Numbered from the stretch's first letter, positions 35,259-44,622 are shown. The stretch: DNA of 64,000 nt from Mycobacterium heidelbergense (GCF_010730745.1 NZ_AP022615.1:2480001-2544000), one strand, 5' to 3'. Numbers and translations are program-made. Notes: generated by a model not told the origin, from the letters alone.

Positions 35259-36214
35259 TGCACCGACGCGGTCGGCTGCGAACGGCTCAGGTCGCTGGTG
35301 GAATCCCGGCCGCCCATCGGCGCGGCGATCAACGTCAGCAGGGTCGCTTCGGGCCTGCAGCAGAACCGCACCGGCGCGAACGGCGAGGTGCCTACCCCGG
35401 CGGACACGTGCAGCTGCATGTTCGCGCCCCAACGGGACGGTCCCTTGGCCCGGGAGCGGTCCAGGCCGCAGTTGGTCACCAGGGCGCCGTAGAACGGCAC
35501 GCACAGCTGCCCGCCGTGGGTGTGGCCGGCCATCACCAGCTGATAGCCGTCGGCGGCGAAGCGATCCAGCACCCGCGGCTCCGGCGAATGGGTCAGCCCA
35601 AGCCGCAGGTTCGCGGCCGGGCTGGCCGTACCCGCGATCGCGTCGTAGCGGTCCCGGTCGATGTGCGGGTCGTCCACGCCCGCGGCGGCGATGTGCAGGC
35701 CGGCCACCTCGAACTCGCGGCGGGTGTGGGTGAGGTCGAGCCAGCCGCGCTCGGTGAACGCCGCCCGCAGGTCCTGCCAGGGCAGCGGCTCGCCGCGGAG
35801 CCGGTGCGACGGGTTGGTCAGGTAGTTCAGCGGGTTCTTCAGGCGCGGGCCGAAGTAGTCATTGCTGCCGAAGACGAACACACCCGGCCGCGACAGCAGG
35901 TCACCCAGGGGCTGCACGACCGCGGGCACCGCCTTGGGGTGGGCCAGGTTGTCGCCGGTGTTGACGACCAGGTCGGGCTCCCAGCCGGCCAGTTCGCGCA
36001 GCCAGGCCTGTTTGCGGCGCTGGTTGGGCAGCATGTGGAGATCGCTGATATGCAGCACCCGCAGCGGCGTGGAGCCCGGCGTCAGGACGGGCATGGTGAT
36101 CTCGCGCAGGACGAACGCGTTGCGCTCGACGAGCGCGGCGTAGCCGATGCCGGCAACGGTCGAACCGAGCGCAGCGGCGCCGGCGCGGATCAGGACGGGC
36201 AAAACGTCGGCCAT
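35255..36214 (-). CDS. Calcineurin-like metallophosphoesterase (Rv3683-type)
   Basis: A 319-aa metallophosphoesterase with an N-terminal hydrophobic segment that probably anchors it. Metal motifs in order: HISDLHM, NTGDNL, GSNDYFG (GNH variant), LTHSPEP and GHTHGGQ. Relatives hydrolyse UDP-diacylglucosamine or other phosphodiesters. It shares an operon with the PLP lyase and lies 55 bases after ponA2 on the same strand. Confidence 0.9.
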   Translation of the reverse strand: MADVLPVLIRAGAAALGSTVAGIGYAALVERNAFVLREITMPVLTPGSTPLRVLHISDLHMLPNQRRKQAWLRELAGWEPDLVVNTGDNLAHPKAVPAVVQPLGDLLSRPGVFVFGSNDYFGPRLKNPLNYLTNPSHRLRGEPLPWQDLRAAFTERGWLDLTHTRREFEVAGLHIAAAGVDDPHIDRDRYDAIAGTASPAANLRLGLTHSPEPRVLDRFAADGYQLVMAGHTHGGQLCVPFYGALVTNCGLDRSRAKGPSRWGANMQLHVSAGVGTSPFAPVRFCCRPEATLLTLIAAPMGGRDSTSDLSRSQPTASVH

Positions 36215-36269
36215 GCAGGCAGCCTACTGCCGGTCGCGCGCCGAGGGCGCGATCCGGCGCCCTGCCGGC

Positions 36270-38699
36270 CTATGGGGGCGGCTGCCCCGGCGGGGGTGGC
36301 GGCGGGGCCAGTAGCGGAATGGTGATCGGCGGCAGACCCGGGATCTCGACGACCTGCGATCCGATCGGCGGCGGCGCGCCTTCCGGCGGTGGTGGCGGCG
36401 CCGGTGGGACGCCGTTACTGACTTGGATCGTGATGATCGACCCCGGAATCGTCTGCCCGCTGGGCGTCGTTCCGACCACCTCGCCCAACTTGGCGCTGCT
36501 GTTGACGGAGTTGGTTTGGTCGGCGACCTGGAAGCCCGCGTCCTTGAGGCGCTGCCGGGCCGCGTCGGTGTCCAGGCCGGCCACGCTGGGCACCCGCGAG
36601 GCGGGCGACCCGTCCACGTAGCGGGGGTCGGTGGGCGGCAATTGCACCGGCCCGAAGTTGGTGGCGATCGGTTTCATCGCCGTGAACCAGGTGCGCGCGG
36701 GCTCGTTGCCGCCGTACAAGTCGCCCTCGCCGCAGTGGCGCAGCGGGGCGGAGCACAGGTCCGTCGGGTTGGGTGAGTCGTCGTAGATGTAGTTCGCGGC
36801 CGCGTAGTGGCTGGTGAAACCCACGAAGCCGGAGGAGCGGTGGGCTTCGGTGGTGCCGGTCTTACCGGACACCGGCAGGTCCCAGCCCGCCGCGCCGGCC
36901 GAACCGGCCGCCGTGCCCCCTCCCAGCGCGTCCTTGCTCATCGCGTTGGCCAGCGTGTTCGCCAGCCCCTCGGGCACCACCTGGTCGCAGGTCTCGGTGG
37001 TCACCGCGACCTCGTTGCCGTGGCGGTCGATCAGCTTGTCGATCGGGCTCGGCGGGCACCACACCCCGCCGGAGGCCAAGGTGGCCGCCACATTCGACAG
37101 CTCCAGCGCGTTCACCTCGATCGGGCCCAACGTGAACGAGCCGATGTTCTGCCGCTTGACGAAGTCGGCGAGGCTCTCGTTGCTGTCGGGGTTGTAATCG
37201 CGCGCGGTGCCGGGGTTGGCGTAGGACCGCAACCCGAGTTTGATCGCCATGTCGACCGTGCGGGTCACTCCGACCTGCTGGATCAGCTTGGCGAACGCGG
37301 TGTTGGGCGAGGTGGCCAGCGCGTCGGTGACGTTCATCGAGCCCCGGTAGTTCCCGGCGTTGATCACGCACCAGGTGTCCTTGGGGCACCCCTTCGCGCC
37401 GCCGCTGCCCATGCCCTTGGCCTGGAACCGGCCCGGCACCTCGAGGGTGGCGTTGATGCCCATGCCCATGTCCAGCGCCGCGGCCGTGGTGAAGATCTTG
37501 AAGACCGACCCGGCGCCGTCGCCGACGAGGGAGAACGGCTGCGGGCGCATCGTTTGGCCGGCGTCGAGGTCCAGGCCGTAGGTGCGGTTGCTGGCCATCG
37601 CCATGACGTGGTGCGAGGTCTTGCCCGGCTCGATCACACTCATGACGCTCGAGATGCCCGGCAGGGTCGGGCTGGCGAACTTGTCGATGGCCGCCTTGAC
37701 CGGCGTCTGCACGTCCGGGTCCAACGTGGTGCGGATCAGGTAGCCGCCCCTGGCCACCTGTTCCTTGCTGATCCCGGCACGGGACAGGTACTCCTGGACG
37801 TAGTCGCAGAAGAAGGCGCGGTCGCCCGCCGCGATGCAGCCCCGGGGCAGCTCATTGGGCTGGGGCAGAATCCCGAGCGGCGTGGCCTTCGCGGCGCGCA
37901 GGGCGTCGGCGTCCTGCGGCAGGTTCTCGATCATGGTGTCCAGGACCAGGTTCCGGCGGGCCAGGGCCCCGTCCGGGTTGGTGTAGGGGTTGAGCGTGCT
38001 GGTCGACTGCACCATGCCCGCCAGCAGCGCCGCCTGCTGCCAGTTCAGGTCGGACGCGTTGATGCCGAAGTAGGTCTGCGCCGCGTCCTGCACCCCGAAC
38101 GAGTTGTTGCCGAACGAGACCAGGTTCAGGTAGCGGGTCAAGATCTCGGGCTTGGTGAAGGTCTTGTCCAGCGTCAGCGCCATCCGGATCTCGCGCAGCT
38201 TGCGGGCCGGGGTGGTTTCGACGGCCGCGCGCTTCTCGGCGTCGGTTTGGGCGGTGACCAGCAGCTGGTAGTTCTTCACGTACTGCTGTTCGATGGTGGA
38301 ACCGCCGCGGGTGTCGACGTCGCCGGACGCGTAGCCGGCCAGCCCGGTCAGGGTGCCCTTCCAGTCCACCCCGTTGTGGTCAGCGAACCGCTTGTCCTCG
38401 ATCGAAACGATCGCCAGCTTCATGGTGTTGGCGATCTTGTCGGTGGGCACCTCGAACCGGCGCTGCGAGTACAGCCACGCGATCACGTTGCCCTTCTTGT
38501 CGACCATCGTCGACACCGCCGGTACCTCCCCCTGGAGAAGCTGGGCGGAGCCGTTAGCGACCACTTCGGAGGCGCGATTGGACATCAGCCCGATCCCGCC
38601 GGCCAGCGGGAACATCAGCGCCGTGGCGACGACGCTGGCCAACAAGCAGCACCCGGCGAGCTTGAGAAGCGTGAGGGGGGCCGGGGGGCGGTCTGACAT
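36270..38699 (-). CDS. ponA2: PonA2, bifunctional class A penicillin-binding protein
   Basis: A 809-aa peptidoglycan synthase. After a short cytosolic part and one helix (about 10-38) come the GT51 transglycosylase domain (catalytic Glu101 in VSIEDKRFADH; RGGSTIEQQYVKN) and the transpeptidase domain (Ser398-Lys401 in GSVFK, SPN at 464-466, KTGTTE later). A PASTA domain and a Pro-rich tail follow. The ATG at 38699 (MSDRPPAPL) is chosen over an upstream start because it gives the family length. Confidence 0.95.
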   Translation of the reverse strand: MSDRPPAPLTLLKLAGCCLLASVVATALMFPLAGGIGLMSNRASEVVANGSAQLLQGEVPAVSTMVDKKGNVIAWLYSQRRFEVPTDKIANTMKLAIVSIEDKRFADHNGVDWKGTLTGLAGYASGDVDTRGGSTIEQQYVKNYQLLVTAQTDAEKRAAVETTPARKLREIRMALTLDKTFTKPEILTRYLNLVSFGNNSFGVQDAAQTYFGINASDLNWQQAALLAGMVQSTSTLNPYTNPDGALARRNLVLDTMIENLPQDADALRAAKATPLGILPQPNELPRGCIAAGDRAFFCDYVQEYLSRAGISKEQVARGGYLIRTTLDPDVQTPVKAAIDKFASPTLPGISSVMSVIEPGKTSHHVMAMASNRTYGLDLDAGQTMRPQPFSLVGDGAGSVFKIFTTAAALDMGMGINATLEVPGRFQAKGMGSGGAKGCPKDTWCVINAGNYRGSMNVTDALATSPNTAFAKLIQQVGVTRTVDMAIKLGLRSYANPGTARDYNPDSNESLADFVKRQNIGSFTLGPIEVNALELSNVAATLASGGVWCPPSPIDKLIDRHGNEVAVTTETCDQVVPEGLANTLANAMSKDALGGGTAAGSAGAAGWDLPVSGKTGTTEAHRSSGFVGFTSHYAAANYIYDDSPNPTDLCSAPLRHCGEGDLYGGNEPARTWFTAMKPIATNFGPVQLPPTDPRYVDGSPASRVPSVAGLDTDAARQRLKDAGFQVADQTNSVNSSAKLGEVVGTTPSGQTIPGSIITIQVSNGVPPAPPPPPEGAPPPIGSQVVEIPGLPPITIPLLAPPPPPPGQPPP

Positions 38700-38925
38700 G
38701 GGTCCTAGGGTAGCGGCCCCGCTTCGGCCGGCCCATGCCGTAAATTGACCCGCGAATTGACTAAAGCCTCTAGTCGTCAATCACCAGCGAACTTAATATC
38801 GAGTTGAAATAAATTTGCGTCTCCGTCACTGGTCATCCACCCGGATGAAGTGCGCGGTCCTCTGGTTGGACCTATGCTTCGGGACGAGACTGCACGCGCG
38901 TCCCAAAAAAACCGTTATCAGACTG

Positions 38926-38955
38926 TTGCGCAATTGCCACCTGACCACCTAACTT
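38926..38955 (+). promoter_or_regulatory. Predicted whiB4 promoter within the ponA2-whiB4 gap
   Basis: TTGCGC (38926-38931) and TAACTT (38950-38955), 18 bases apart, form the best sigma-A-like pair in the 372-base divergent region 38700-39071. This leaves a leader of about 110 bases. The part near ponA2 is unusually AT-rich (38740-38825). No gene is seen in this gap. Confidence 0.35.
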
Positions 38956-39071
38956 AGACACACGGTGAGATTCAGATAACACCGAAGTGCACAGCGTGGC
39001 GTGGATCGCAGGAGGGATCTGCACCCGAGGAGGGCGGTCGTGAACAGCGGCCGGGAGGAAGGGAACAGTTC

Positions 39072-39422
39072 GTGTCAGATACGGGGCCGGCCGCGGATAG
39101 GACAAACATAGCGGCTGCACAAGGGGTACTGCGTAGCGTCGACGCCGAAGAGCGGATTAGTTGGGTCTCGAAGGCACTCTGCCGAACCACTGACCCCGAC
39201 GAACTGTTTGTCCGGGGCGCTGCGCAACGCAAGGCGGCGGTCATCTGTCGGCACTGCCCGGTGATGCAGGAGTGCGGGGCGGACGCGTTGGACAACAAGG
39301 TCGAGTTCGGGGTTTGGGGCGGCATGACCGAGCGCCAGCGCAGAGCTCTGCTCAAGCAGCACCCCGAGGTCGTCTCCTGGTCGGACTTCTTCGACAAGCG
39401 CCGCAACCGCGGCGTCGGCTAG
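39072..39422 (+). CDS. whiB4: WhiB4, iron-sulfur redox regulator
   Basis: A 116-aa WhiB-family protein carrying a 4Fe-4S cluster. The four ligands are Cys37, Cys59, Cys62 and Cys68 (CRHCPVMQEC), followed by GVWGG (80-84) and a basic tail KRRNRG. In M. tuberculosis WhiB4 represses antioxidant genes and condenses the nucleoid under oxidation. The start is a GTG at 39072. Neighbours ponA2 and the Get3-like ATPases match the M. tuberculosis order. Confidence 0.95.
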   Translation: MSDTGPAADRTNIAAAQGVLRSVDAEERISWVSKALCRTTDPDELFVRGAAQRKAAVICRHCPVMQECGADALDNKVEFGVWGGMTERQRRALLKQHPEVVSWSDFFDKRRNRGVG

Positions 39423-39535
39423 GCCCCGCCCACCCGCGCACGCGTGCTGGGCCGCCGTTCCTTCCCAGCGTTCTGAAAACCTCGATTTTCATGATTACGT
39501 TTCTGTTACGCGTTGCCCGCGCTTTTAATTAGACA

Positions 39536-39588
39536 GTGTCAAATAGCTAGCTGGCGCGTGTTGAATACGAACTAGCTTGTGTTGAATA
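39536..39588. repeat. Three GTGT(C/T)(A/G)AATA direct repeats at 21-22-bp spacing
   Basis: GTGTCAAATA (39536), GTGTTGAATA (39558) and GTGTTGAATA (39579) lie in an AT-rich island between convergent genes. A fourth copy (GTGTCAAATA, 39634) overlaps the stop codon of the next gene. Two-turn spacing fits a protein-binding array or old tandem duplication. Confidence 0.6.
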
Positions 39589-39636
39589 AGAATTCGACAG
39601 CAACGAAATCTGCGTACCGTGCGGTGCCGATCCGTG

Positions 39637-40782
39637 TCAAATAAGAGCTGAGGAGCCGACCGCAGTGATCTGATCGGCGAGCGCGCGCAGCGCGTCCAGG
39701 TCCGAAACGTCGAACGGCAGCGACGGCACCCCGACTACCGGCACATGCGGGTGTGCCCCGGTGAATCGTGAGAGCAATCTGATTTCCCGCTTGGCGGTTT
39801 GCGCGCGGTCGGCATGAATCCTCAGCACGGCCGCGGCCAGCGCCGCGACCTCCGAATCCGGTTCGGCCTCTAGCGTTTCGCTTCCATCGATCGCGCGCTC
39901 GACCGGCAGGGAACACAGGGTCGGGTGCGTGCGATTCAGCACGAGACCCGCGAGCGGCATACCCTCCTGCGACAGCCGGTCGACGAAGAAGGCCGCCTCG
40001 CGCAGCGCGTCGGGTTCGGCGGCCGACACCACGACAAATTGCGTGCCGCGCCGTTTCAGCAGCGCGTAGGTGCGATCCGCCTTTTCGCGGAAACCACCGA
40101 AGGTGGCATCCAGCGACTGCACGAATGCCGCCGCGTCGGCGAGCATCTGGGAACCGAGCACGGTCGACATGGCCTTCATCGCCAGACCCATTGCGCCGGT
40201 CACCAACCGCCCAATGCCTCGGCCGGGCGCGAGCAGCAGCCGCCACAATCGGCTATCCATGAAGCTGCCCAGTCGTTTTGGCGCGTCCAAGAAATCCAGC
40301 GCGTTCCGCGACGGAGGGGTGTCGACCACCACCAGGTCCCAGCGGTCCTCGCTCAGCAACTGACCCAGCTTCTCCATCGCCATGTACTCCTGCGTGCCGG
40401 CAAGCGACGTGGCGACGGTCTGATAGAACTGGTTATCCAGAATCGATTGTGCCCGACCGGATCCAGAGTATTGGACCACCATTTCATCGAACGTGCGGCG
40501 CATATCGAGCATCATTGCGTGCAGTTCGCCGGAGACCTCTGGCGCCAGCGGCACGCGCTGCGGGGTGTTGCCGAGGTCATTGACTCCGAGCGCCTGCGCC
40601 AGCCGCTTGGCCGGGTCGATTGTCAAAACGCATACGGTCCGGCCATATTCGGCCGCGCGCATCGCGATCGCGGCCGCGGTGGTCGTCTTGCCCACCCCGC
40701 CGGCGCCGCAGCACACGATCACCCGGTTCGTTGTGTCGGCCAAAATCGCGGCCATATCGAGGGTTTTCGGCGCCGTACTCAT
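39637..40782 (-). CDS. Get3/ArsA-like ATPase, second of a pair (Rv3680-type)
   Basis: A 381-aa SIMIBI-class P-loop ATPase related to ArsA/Get3. Deviant Walker A is GAGGVGKTT (26-34), switch I/II regions TIDPAKRLAQALG and VVVDTPPSRNALDF. It overlaps the paralogue upstream by ATGA, suggesting a heteromeric complex. The M. tuberculosis pair Rv3679/Rv3680 has been linked to glycerol tolerance as I recall; the ligand is not arsenite, since no ArsB is present. Confidence 0.9.
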   Translation of the reverse strand: MSTAPKTLDMAAILADTTNRVIVCCGAGGVGKTTTAAAIAMRAAEYGRTVCVLTIDPAKRLAQALGVNDLGNTPQRVPLAPEVSGELHAMMLDMRRTFDEMVVQYSGSGRAQSILDNQFYQTVATSLAGTQEYMAMEKLGQLLSEDRWDLVVVDTPPSRNALDFLDAPKRLGSFMDSRLWRLLLAPGRGIGRLVTGAMGLAMKAMSTVLGSQMLADAAAFVQSLDATFGGFREKADRTYALLKRRGTQFVVVSAAEPDALREAAFFVDRLSQEGMPLAGLVLNRTHPTLCSLPVERAIDGSETLEAEPDSEVAALAAAVLRIHADRAQTAKREIRLLSRFTGAHPHVPVVGVPSLPFDVSDLDALRALADQITAVGSSALI

Positions 40783-41804
40783 CGAACACCCTGCTGTGCA
40801 AGCGATTCCGAGAGCTCGTATAGGCTACCGAGGTCGACGCCGTCGGAGATCGTCGGCAGTTCCAGCCGCGGCACCTTCAACGCGTCGAGTTGCTGGGCGG
40901 TCTCCGCGCGCGCCGTGATCAGGGTCGCATGCTGGATCGTTTCGGTCAGCAGGCCGGCGAAGTCGGTGTCGTTGAGCTTAATTCCGGCCATCTGTAACCC
41001 GGCCCGCACCGAATCCGCGTCGACGGCTCCCTCGGCGGCCTTAGCCAGGTCGCGCGGCTCCAGGAAGGACGGGATGTTGCGGTTCACGATCACACTGCCG
41101 ATCGGCAGCTCCATCTCTGCAAGCTCCTCGATGGCTTCCAGCGTTTCCTGCACCGGCAACGCCTCCAGCAGCGTGACCAGATGAATGGCGGTCTGGTCGG
41201 AATGCAGCAGCTTCACCACACCCTCGCTCTGCGAGTGCACCGGGCCGCCCTTGGCCAGATCCGACACCGCCTTGGTGACATCCAGAAAGCGCGCGATCCG
41301 GCCCGTCGGTGGCGCGTCGACGACCACCGCGTCATAGACCGGGTTCTTGGCCCCCTTGTTGAGGCGCACCACCGACTCCTTGATCTTGCCGGTGAGCAGC
41401 ACGTCGCGCAGCCCCGGCGCGATCGTCGTCGCGAACTCGATCGCACCGATGCGGCGCATCGCCCGGCCCGCGATGCCGAGGTTGTAGAACATGTCGAGGT
41501 ACTCCAGGAACGCGGCCTCGATGTCGATCGCCAGCGCGTTGACCTGTCCGCCGCGCTCGGCCGTCGCGATCTTGAGCTCCTGATAGGGCAGGGGCGGCAC
41601 GTCGAAAAGTTGCGCAATCCCTTGGCGGCCTTCGACTTCGACGAGAAGGACTTTGCGGCCGCCCGCCGCCAGGGTCAGTGCCAGCGCGGCCGCTACCGTC
41701 GACTTACCCGTGCCGCCTTTGCCGGTCACGAAATGTAAGCGGGCCTTCGACAGGCGCGATGGCCAGCCGACGGAACTACCGCCGCTCGAAGTGGATGCCA
41801 CCAT
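40779..41804 (-). CDS. Get3/ArsA-like ATPase, first of a pair (Rv3679-type)
   Basis: A 341-aa ATPase with GKGGTGKST (28-36) as deviant Walker A, VEGRQGIAQLF and VVVDAPPTGRIARF as switch motifs. It starts with ATG at 41804. It forms a two-gene operon with its paralogue, divergent from the small Rv3678A-type gene. Confidence 0.9.
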   Translation of the reverse strand: MVASTSSGGSSVGWPSRLSKARLHFVTGKGGTGKSTVAAALALTLAAGGRKVLLVEVEGRQGIAQLFDVPPLPYQELKIATAERGGQVNALAIDIEAAFLEYLDMFYNLGIAGRAMRRIGAIEFATTIAPGLRDVLLTGKIKESVVRLNKGAKNPVYDAVVVDAPPTGRIARFLDVTKAVSDLAKGGPVHSQSEGVVKLLHSDQTAIHLVTLLEALPVQETLEAIEELAEMELPIGSVIVNRNIPSFLEPRDLAKAAEGAVDADSVRAGLQMAGIKLNDTDFAGLLTETIQHATLITARAETAQQLDALKVPRLELPTISDGVDLGSLYELSESLAQQGVR

Positions 41805-41873
41805 CGCATGCTAGCCCGAGCGTCCCTGGCCACCGGGCCGGAGCTGTTCAAATCCGACCGATAAGCTCGCGTC

Positions 41874-42035
41874 ATGAGCCAACCCACCGCATGGGAATAC
41901 GTCACCGTCCCGCTGCTGACGCACGCCACCAAACAGATCCTCGATCAGTGGGGTGCCGATGGCTGGGAACTGGTGGCCGTGCTCCCCGGGCCTACCGGCG
42001 AGCAACACGTCGCGTATTTGAAGCGCCCTAAATAG
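41874..42035 (+). CDS. Small DUF4177-like protein (53 aa)
   Basis: A short gene encoding MSQPTAWEYVTVPLLTHATK, later WGADGWELVAVLPGPTGEQH and ending YLKRPK. The WEYxTVPLL and GADGWELV pattern is that of DUF4177-type small proteins found at this place in mycobacteria (Rv3678A). It ends 10 bases before the RidA gene and is probably the first gene of that operon. Function unknown. Confidence 0.85.
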   Translation: MSQPTAWEYVTVPLLTHATKQILDQWGADGWELVAVLPGPTGEQHVAYLKRPK

Positions 42036-42045
42036 TGGTGCCCCG

Positions 42046-42501
42046 ATGAGCGCTTCCGCCCGGCTGGGGCAACTTGGTGTCGCGCTTCCGGAGGTGGTCG
42101 CGCCGCTGGCCGCTTACGTACCGGCGGTACGAACCGGCAATCTGGTCTATACCTCGGGTCAGCTGCCCGTGGAGGCCGGAAAGCCGGCGCGGACCGGCAA
42201 GGTCGGCGCCGAGGTCAGCCCGGAAGAGGGCAGGGCGCTGGCGCGGGTCTGCGCGCTCAACGCGCTGGCCGCGGTGGACTCGCTGGTGGGCATCGACGCG
42301 GTGACCCGGGTGGTCAAGGTCGTCGGGTTCGTCGCGTCCGCTGCGGGTTTCATCGGCCAGCCGGGCGTCGTCAACGGGGCTTCCGAGCTGCTCGCCGAGG
42401 TGTTCGGCGATGCGGGCGCGCATGCTCGTTCGGCGGTCGGCGTGGCCGAGCTGCCCCTGGGCGCGCCGGTGGAGGTCGAGCTGATCGTCGAGGTCGGCTG
42501 A
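42046..42501 (+). CDS. RidA/YjgF-family protein (Rv3678c-type)
   Basis: A 151-aa RidA-fold protein. The family opening of the core, RTGNLVYTSGQLPVE, is clear, with VTRVVKVVGFVASAAGFIGQP and the C-terminal GVAELPLGAPVEVELIVEV. RidA proteins hydrolyse reactive enamines/imines from PLP enzymes; this subgroup lacks the exact active-site arginine context, so the activity is not assured. It sits five bases before the MBL gene. Confidence 0.9.
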   Translation: MSASARLGQLGVALPEVVAPLAAYVPAVRTGNLVYTSGQLPVEAGKPARTGKVGAEVSPEEGRALARVCALNALAAVDSLVGIDAVTRVVKVVGFVASAAGFIGQPGVVNGASELLAEVFGDAGAHARSAVGVAELPLGAPVEVELIVEVG

Positions 42502-42506
42502 CGGCC

Positions 42507-43298
42507 GTGACCGCGGCCGCCGAGTCGCCGACCCACCCCGTCTACGGCCGGTTGCGGGCAGTCACCGACACCGCGTCGGTGCTGCTGGCCGACAACCCCG
42601 GCCTGCTGACGCTGGAGGGCACCAACACCTGGGTGCTGCGCGGCCCGGGCAGCGACGAGTTGGTCGTCGTCGATCCCGGGCCGGAGGACGACGAGCACAT
42701 CGCCCGAGTCGCCGGCGCCGGCCGCATCGCGCTGGTGCTGATCAGCCACCGGCACGGCGACCACACCGACGGCATCGACAAGCTGGTCGAACGGACCGGG
42801 GCGACGGTCCGGTCGGCGGGCAGCGGATTCCTGCGCGGCCTCGGCGGCGAGCTGGCAGATGGCGAGGTGATCGATGCCGCCGGCCTGAAGATCACGGTCA
42901 TGGCCACCCCGGGCCACACCGCCGATTCGCTGTCGTTCGTCCTCGACGACGCCGTGTTGACGGCCGACACCGTGTTGGGTCGCGGCACCACCGTCATCGA
43001 CAACGAGGACGGCAGCCTGGCCGATTACCTGGAATCGCTGCGGCGGCTTCGCGGCCTGGGGCGGCGCACCGTGTTGCCCGGGCACGGCCCGGAGTTGGCC
43101 GACCTGGAAGCCGTCGCGTCCGGATACCTGATGCACCGGCACGAACGCTTGGAACAGGTGCGCGCCGCCCTGCTGGACCTTGGCGGCGACGCCACCGCCC
43201 GCCAGGTCGTCGAACGCGTCTATGTCGACGTCGACGAGAAGCTCTGGGACGCGGCGGAATGGTCGGTTCAGGCGCAACTGGATTACCTGCGGGGCTGA
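42507..43298 (+). CDS. Metallo-beta-lactamase-fold hydrolase (Rv3677c-type)
   Basis: A 263-aa MBL-fold enzyme. The zinc motif HxHxDH is His81-His86 in SHRHGDHTDG, with further ligands in TPGHTADSLSF, ADTVLG and VLPGHGPE. The C-terminal winged-helix-like end is typical of the LACTB2/RNase-like branch, so the substrate may be RNA or a thioester. GTG start at 42507, co-transcribed with the RidA gene. Confidence 0.9.
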   Translation: MTAAAESPTHPVYGRLRAVTDTASVLLADNPGLLTLEGTNTWVLRGPGSDELVVVDPGPEDDEHIARVAGAGRIALVLISHRHGDHTDGIDKLVERTGATVRSAGSGFLRGLGGELADGEVIDAAGLKITVMATPGHTADSLSFVLDDAVLTADTVLGRGTTVIDNEDGSLADYLESLRRLRGLGRRTVLPGHGPELADLEAVASGYLMHRHERLEQVRAALLDLGGDATARQVVERVYVDVDEKLWDAAEWSVQAQLDYLRG

Positions 43299-43304
43299 TC
43301 CGCG

Positions 43305-43384
43305 TCGAGCCTGCGCTGAGGGGCGTCGAAACTGCACACAGAGTGCCCCGGCGGGCCTTTGGGTAGCGCTGGGCGCAGTCTCGA
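43305..43384. repeat. Inverted repeat at the junction before crp
   Basis: TCGAGCCTGCGC (43305-43316) pairs with GCGCAGTCTCGA (43373-43384) with one mismatch, across the gap between two convergent genes. Internal CCCCGGCGGG adds a smaller stem. Likely a two-way terminator. Confidence 0.5.
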
Positions 43385-43397
43385 TGATCGGCCGCAG

Positions 43398-44072
43398 CTA
43401 CCGAGCGCGGCGGGCCAGCCGTTCGGAGTCCGAGATCAGCACGCTCTTGCCCTCCAGGCGGATCCAGCCGCGGTGGGCGAAGTCGGCCAGGGCCTTGTTC
43501 ACCGTCTCCCGGGAAGCGCCCACCAGCTGCGCGATCTCCTCCTGCGTCAGGTCGTGGGTGACGCGCATGGCGCCACCCTCCTGGGTGCCGAAACGCTGGG
43601 CCAGCTGCAGCAGCTGCTTGGCCACCCGGCCCGGCACGTCGGTGAAGATCAGGTCGGCCAGGTTGTTGTTGGTCCGGCGCAGCCGCCGGGCCAACACTCG
43701 GAGCAATTGCTCGGCGATTTCGGGACGATCGGCGATCCACGCGCGCAGCGCGTCGCGGTCCATCGACACGGCCCGCACTTCGGTGATCGTGGTCGCGCTG
43801 GACGTCCGCGGACCCGGGTCGAAGATCGACAACTCGCCGAACATGTCCGACGGGCCCATGATCGTCAGCAGATTCTCCCGGCCGTCCGGCGAACGCCGCC
43901 CGATTTTGACCTTGCCCGAGACGATGATGTACAGCCGATCGCCCGGCTCCCCCTCGGCAAAAACCATGTGTCCGCGCGGGAAGTCGACGGGTTGCAATTG
44001 CTTGGTCAGCGCGGTGACCGCGCTGGGCTCAACCCCTTGGAAGATTCCTGCCCTTGCCAGGATCTCGTCCAC
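43398..44072 (-). CDS. crp: CRP-family cAMP-responsive regulator
   Basis: A 224-aa global regulator. The cyclic-nucleotide domain (about 10-125) has FAEGEPGDRLYIIVSGKVKIG and GELSIFDPGPRTSSATT. The winged helix holds DLTQEEIAQLVGASRETVNKALADFAHRGWI, closely matching Rv3676. It controls whiB1, rpfA and other genes in M. tuberculosis. ATG at 44072 with GAGGCAACGTG before it. Confidence 0.96.
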   Translation of the reverse strand: MDEILARAGIFQGVEPSAVTALTKQLQPVDFPRGHMVFAEGEPGDRLYIIVSGKVKIGRRSPDGRENLLTIMGPSDMFGELSIFDPGPRTSSATTITEVRAVSMDRDALRAWIADRPEIAEQLLRVLARRLRRTNNNLADLIFTDVPGRVAKQLLQLAQRFGTQEGGAMRVTHDLTQEEIAQLVGASRETVNKALADFAHRGWIRLEGKSVLISDSERLARRAR

Positions 44073-44170
44073 GTTGCCTCTTCAGCTTTCCAACGATGTG
44101 ATATCGGCAGGCTAACCCCCTGCTCGCATCATGAGTCTAGGGGCCGGCCAATTATGTCCAACGTGCCACG

Positions 44171-44566
44171 CTACACACGATTGACATCTCTAGTCCCCCC
44201 GAATTGCGGATTGACACGCGTATGGGCGCGCATTCGCGTCGGCAATCCAAGCTCATTGCGGCCGTCGAAGTCGGCGGCAAACACCGGCGCAGCGTGACGC
44301 GGTCCGGCGTGGGCGGCGGGCGGCGGCGAACCGGTCAGCCGCTGAGCCTGCCGTCGGTGCAGGTATTCGAGCGCCTCGGGCATGCCTTCCCGGGCCAAAG
44401 TATGCACATCGACGGCCTCCGCGTGCTCGAGGAACTCGTCGACGTCGGTCCCCGTGACGGTCTCGCGGGCGAGTTCCCGCTCCAGGCGCCCCAGACCGAG
44501 CGTCGCAAGCATAAGCAGCCCCGGCACGCCGGCCACCAGCAACCATGACACAAGGAGAGTAAACAT
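44171..44566 (-). CDS. Small membrane protein next to crp (Rv3675-type)
   Basis: A 131-aa protein with one N-terminal helix (FTLLVSWLLVAGVPGLLMLATLGL) and a soluble tail with LERELARETVTGTDVDEFLEHAE. No enzymatic motif. ATG at 44566; the opposite strand has an ATG at 44565 with a strong AGGAGAG site, so the divergent starts touch. The gene is conserved beside nth and crp in mycobacteria. Confidence 0.8.
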   Translation of the reverse strand: MFTLLVSWLLVAGVPGLLMLATLGLGRLERELARETVTGTDVDEFLEHAEAVDVHTLAREGMPEALEYLHRRQAQRLTGSPPPAAHAGPRHAAPVFAADFDGRNELGLPTRMRAHTRVNPQFGGTRDVNRV

Positions 44567-44622
44567 GGCCTTGAATCAACACGAGGTCTCGGTGAGATCA
44601 CGAAATCAGTACTCTGTCGTAG

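Noticed and set aside
38962..38990. CGGTG...CACCG symmetry upstream of whiB4 as a possible CRP site.
   Set aside because: The arms are spaced too widely and do not fit the mycobacterial TGTGA-N6-TCACA pattern.
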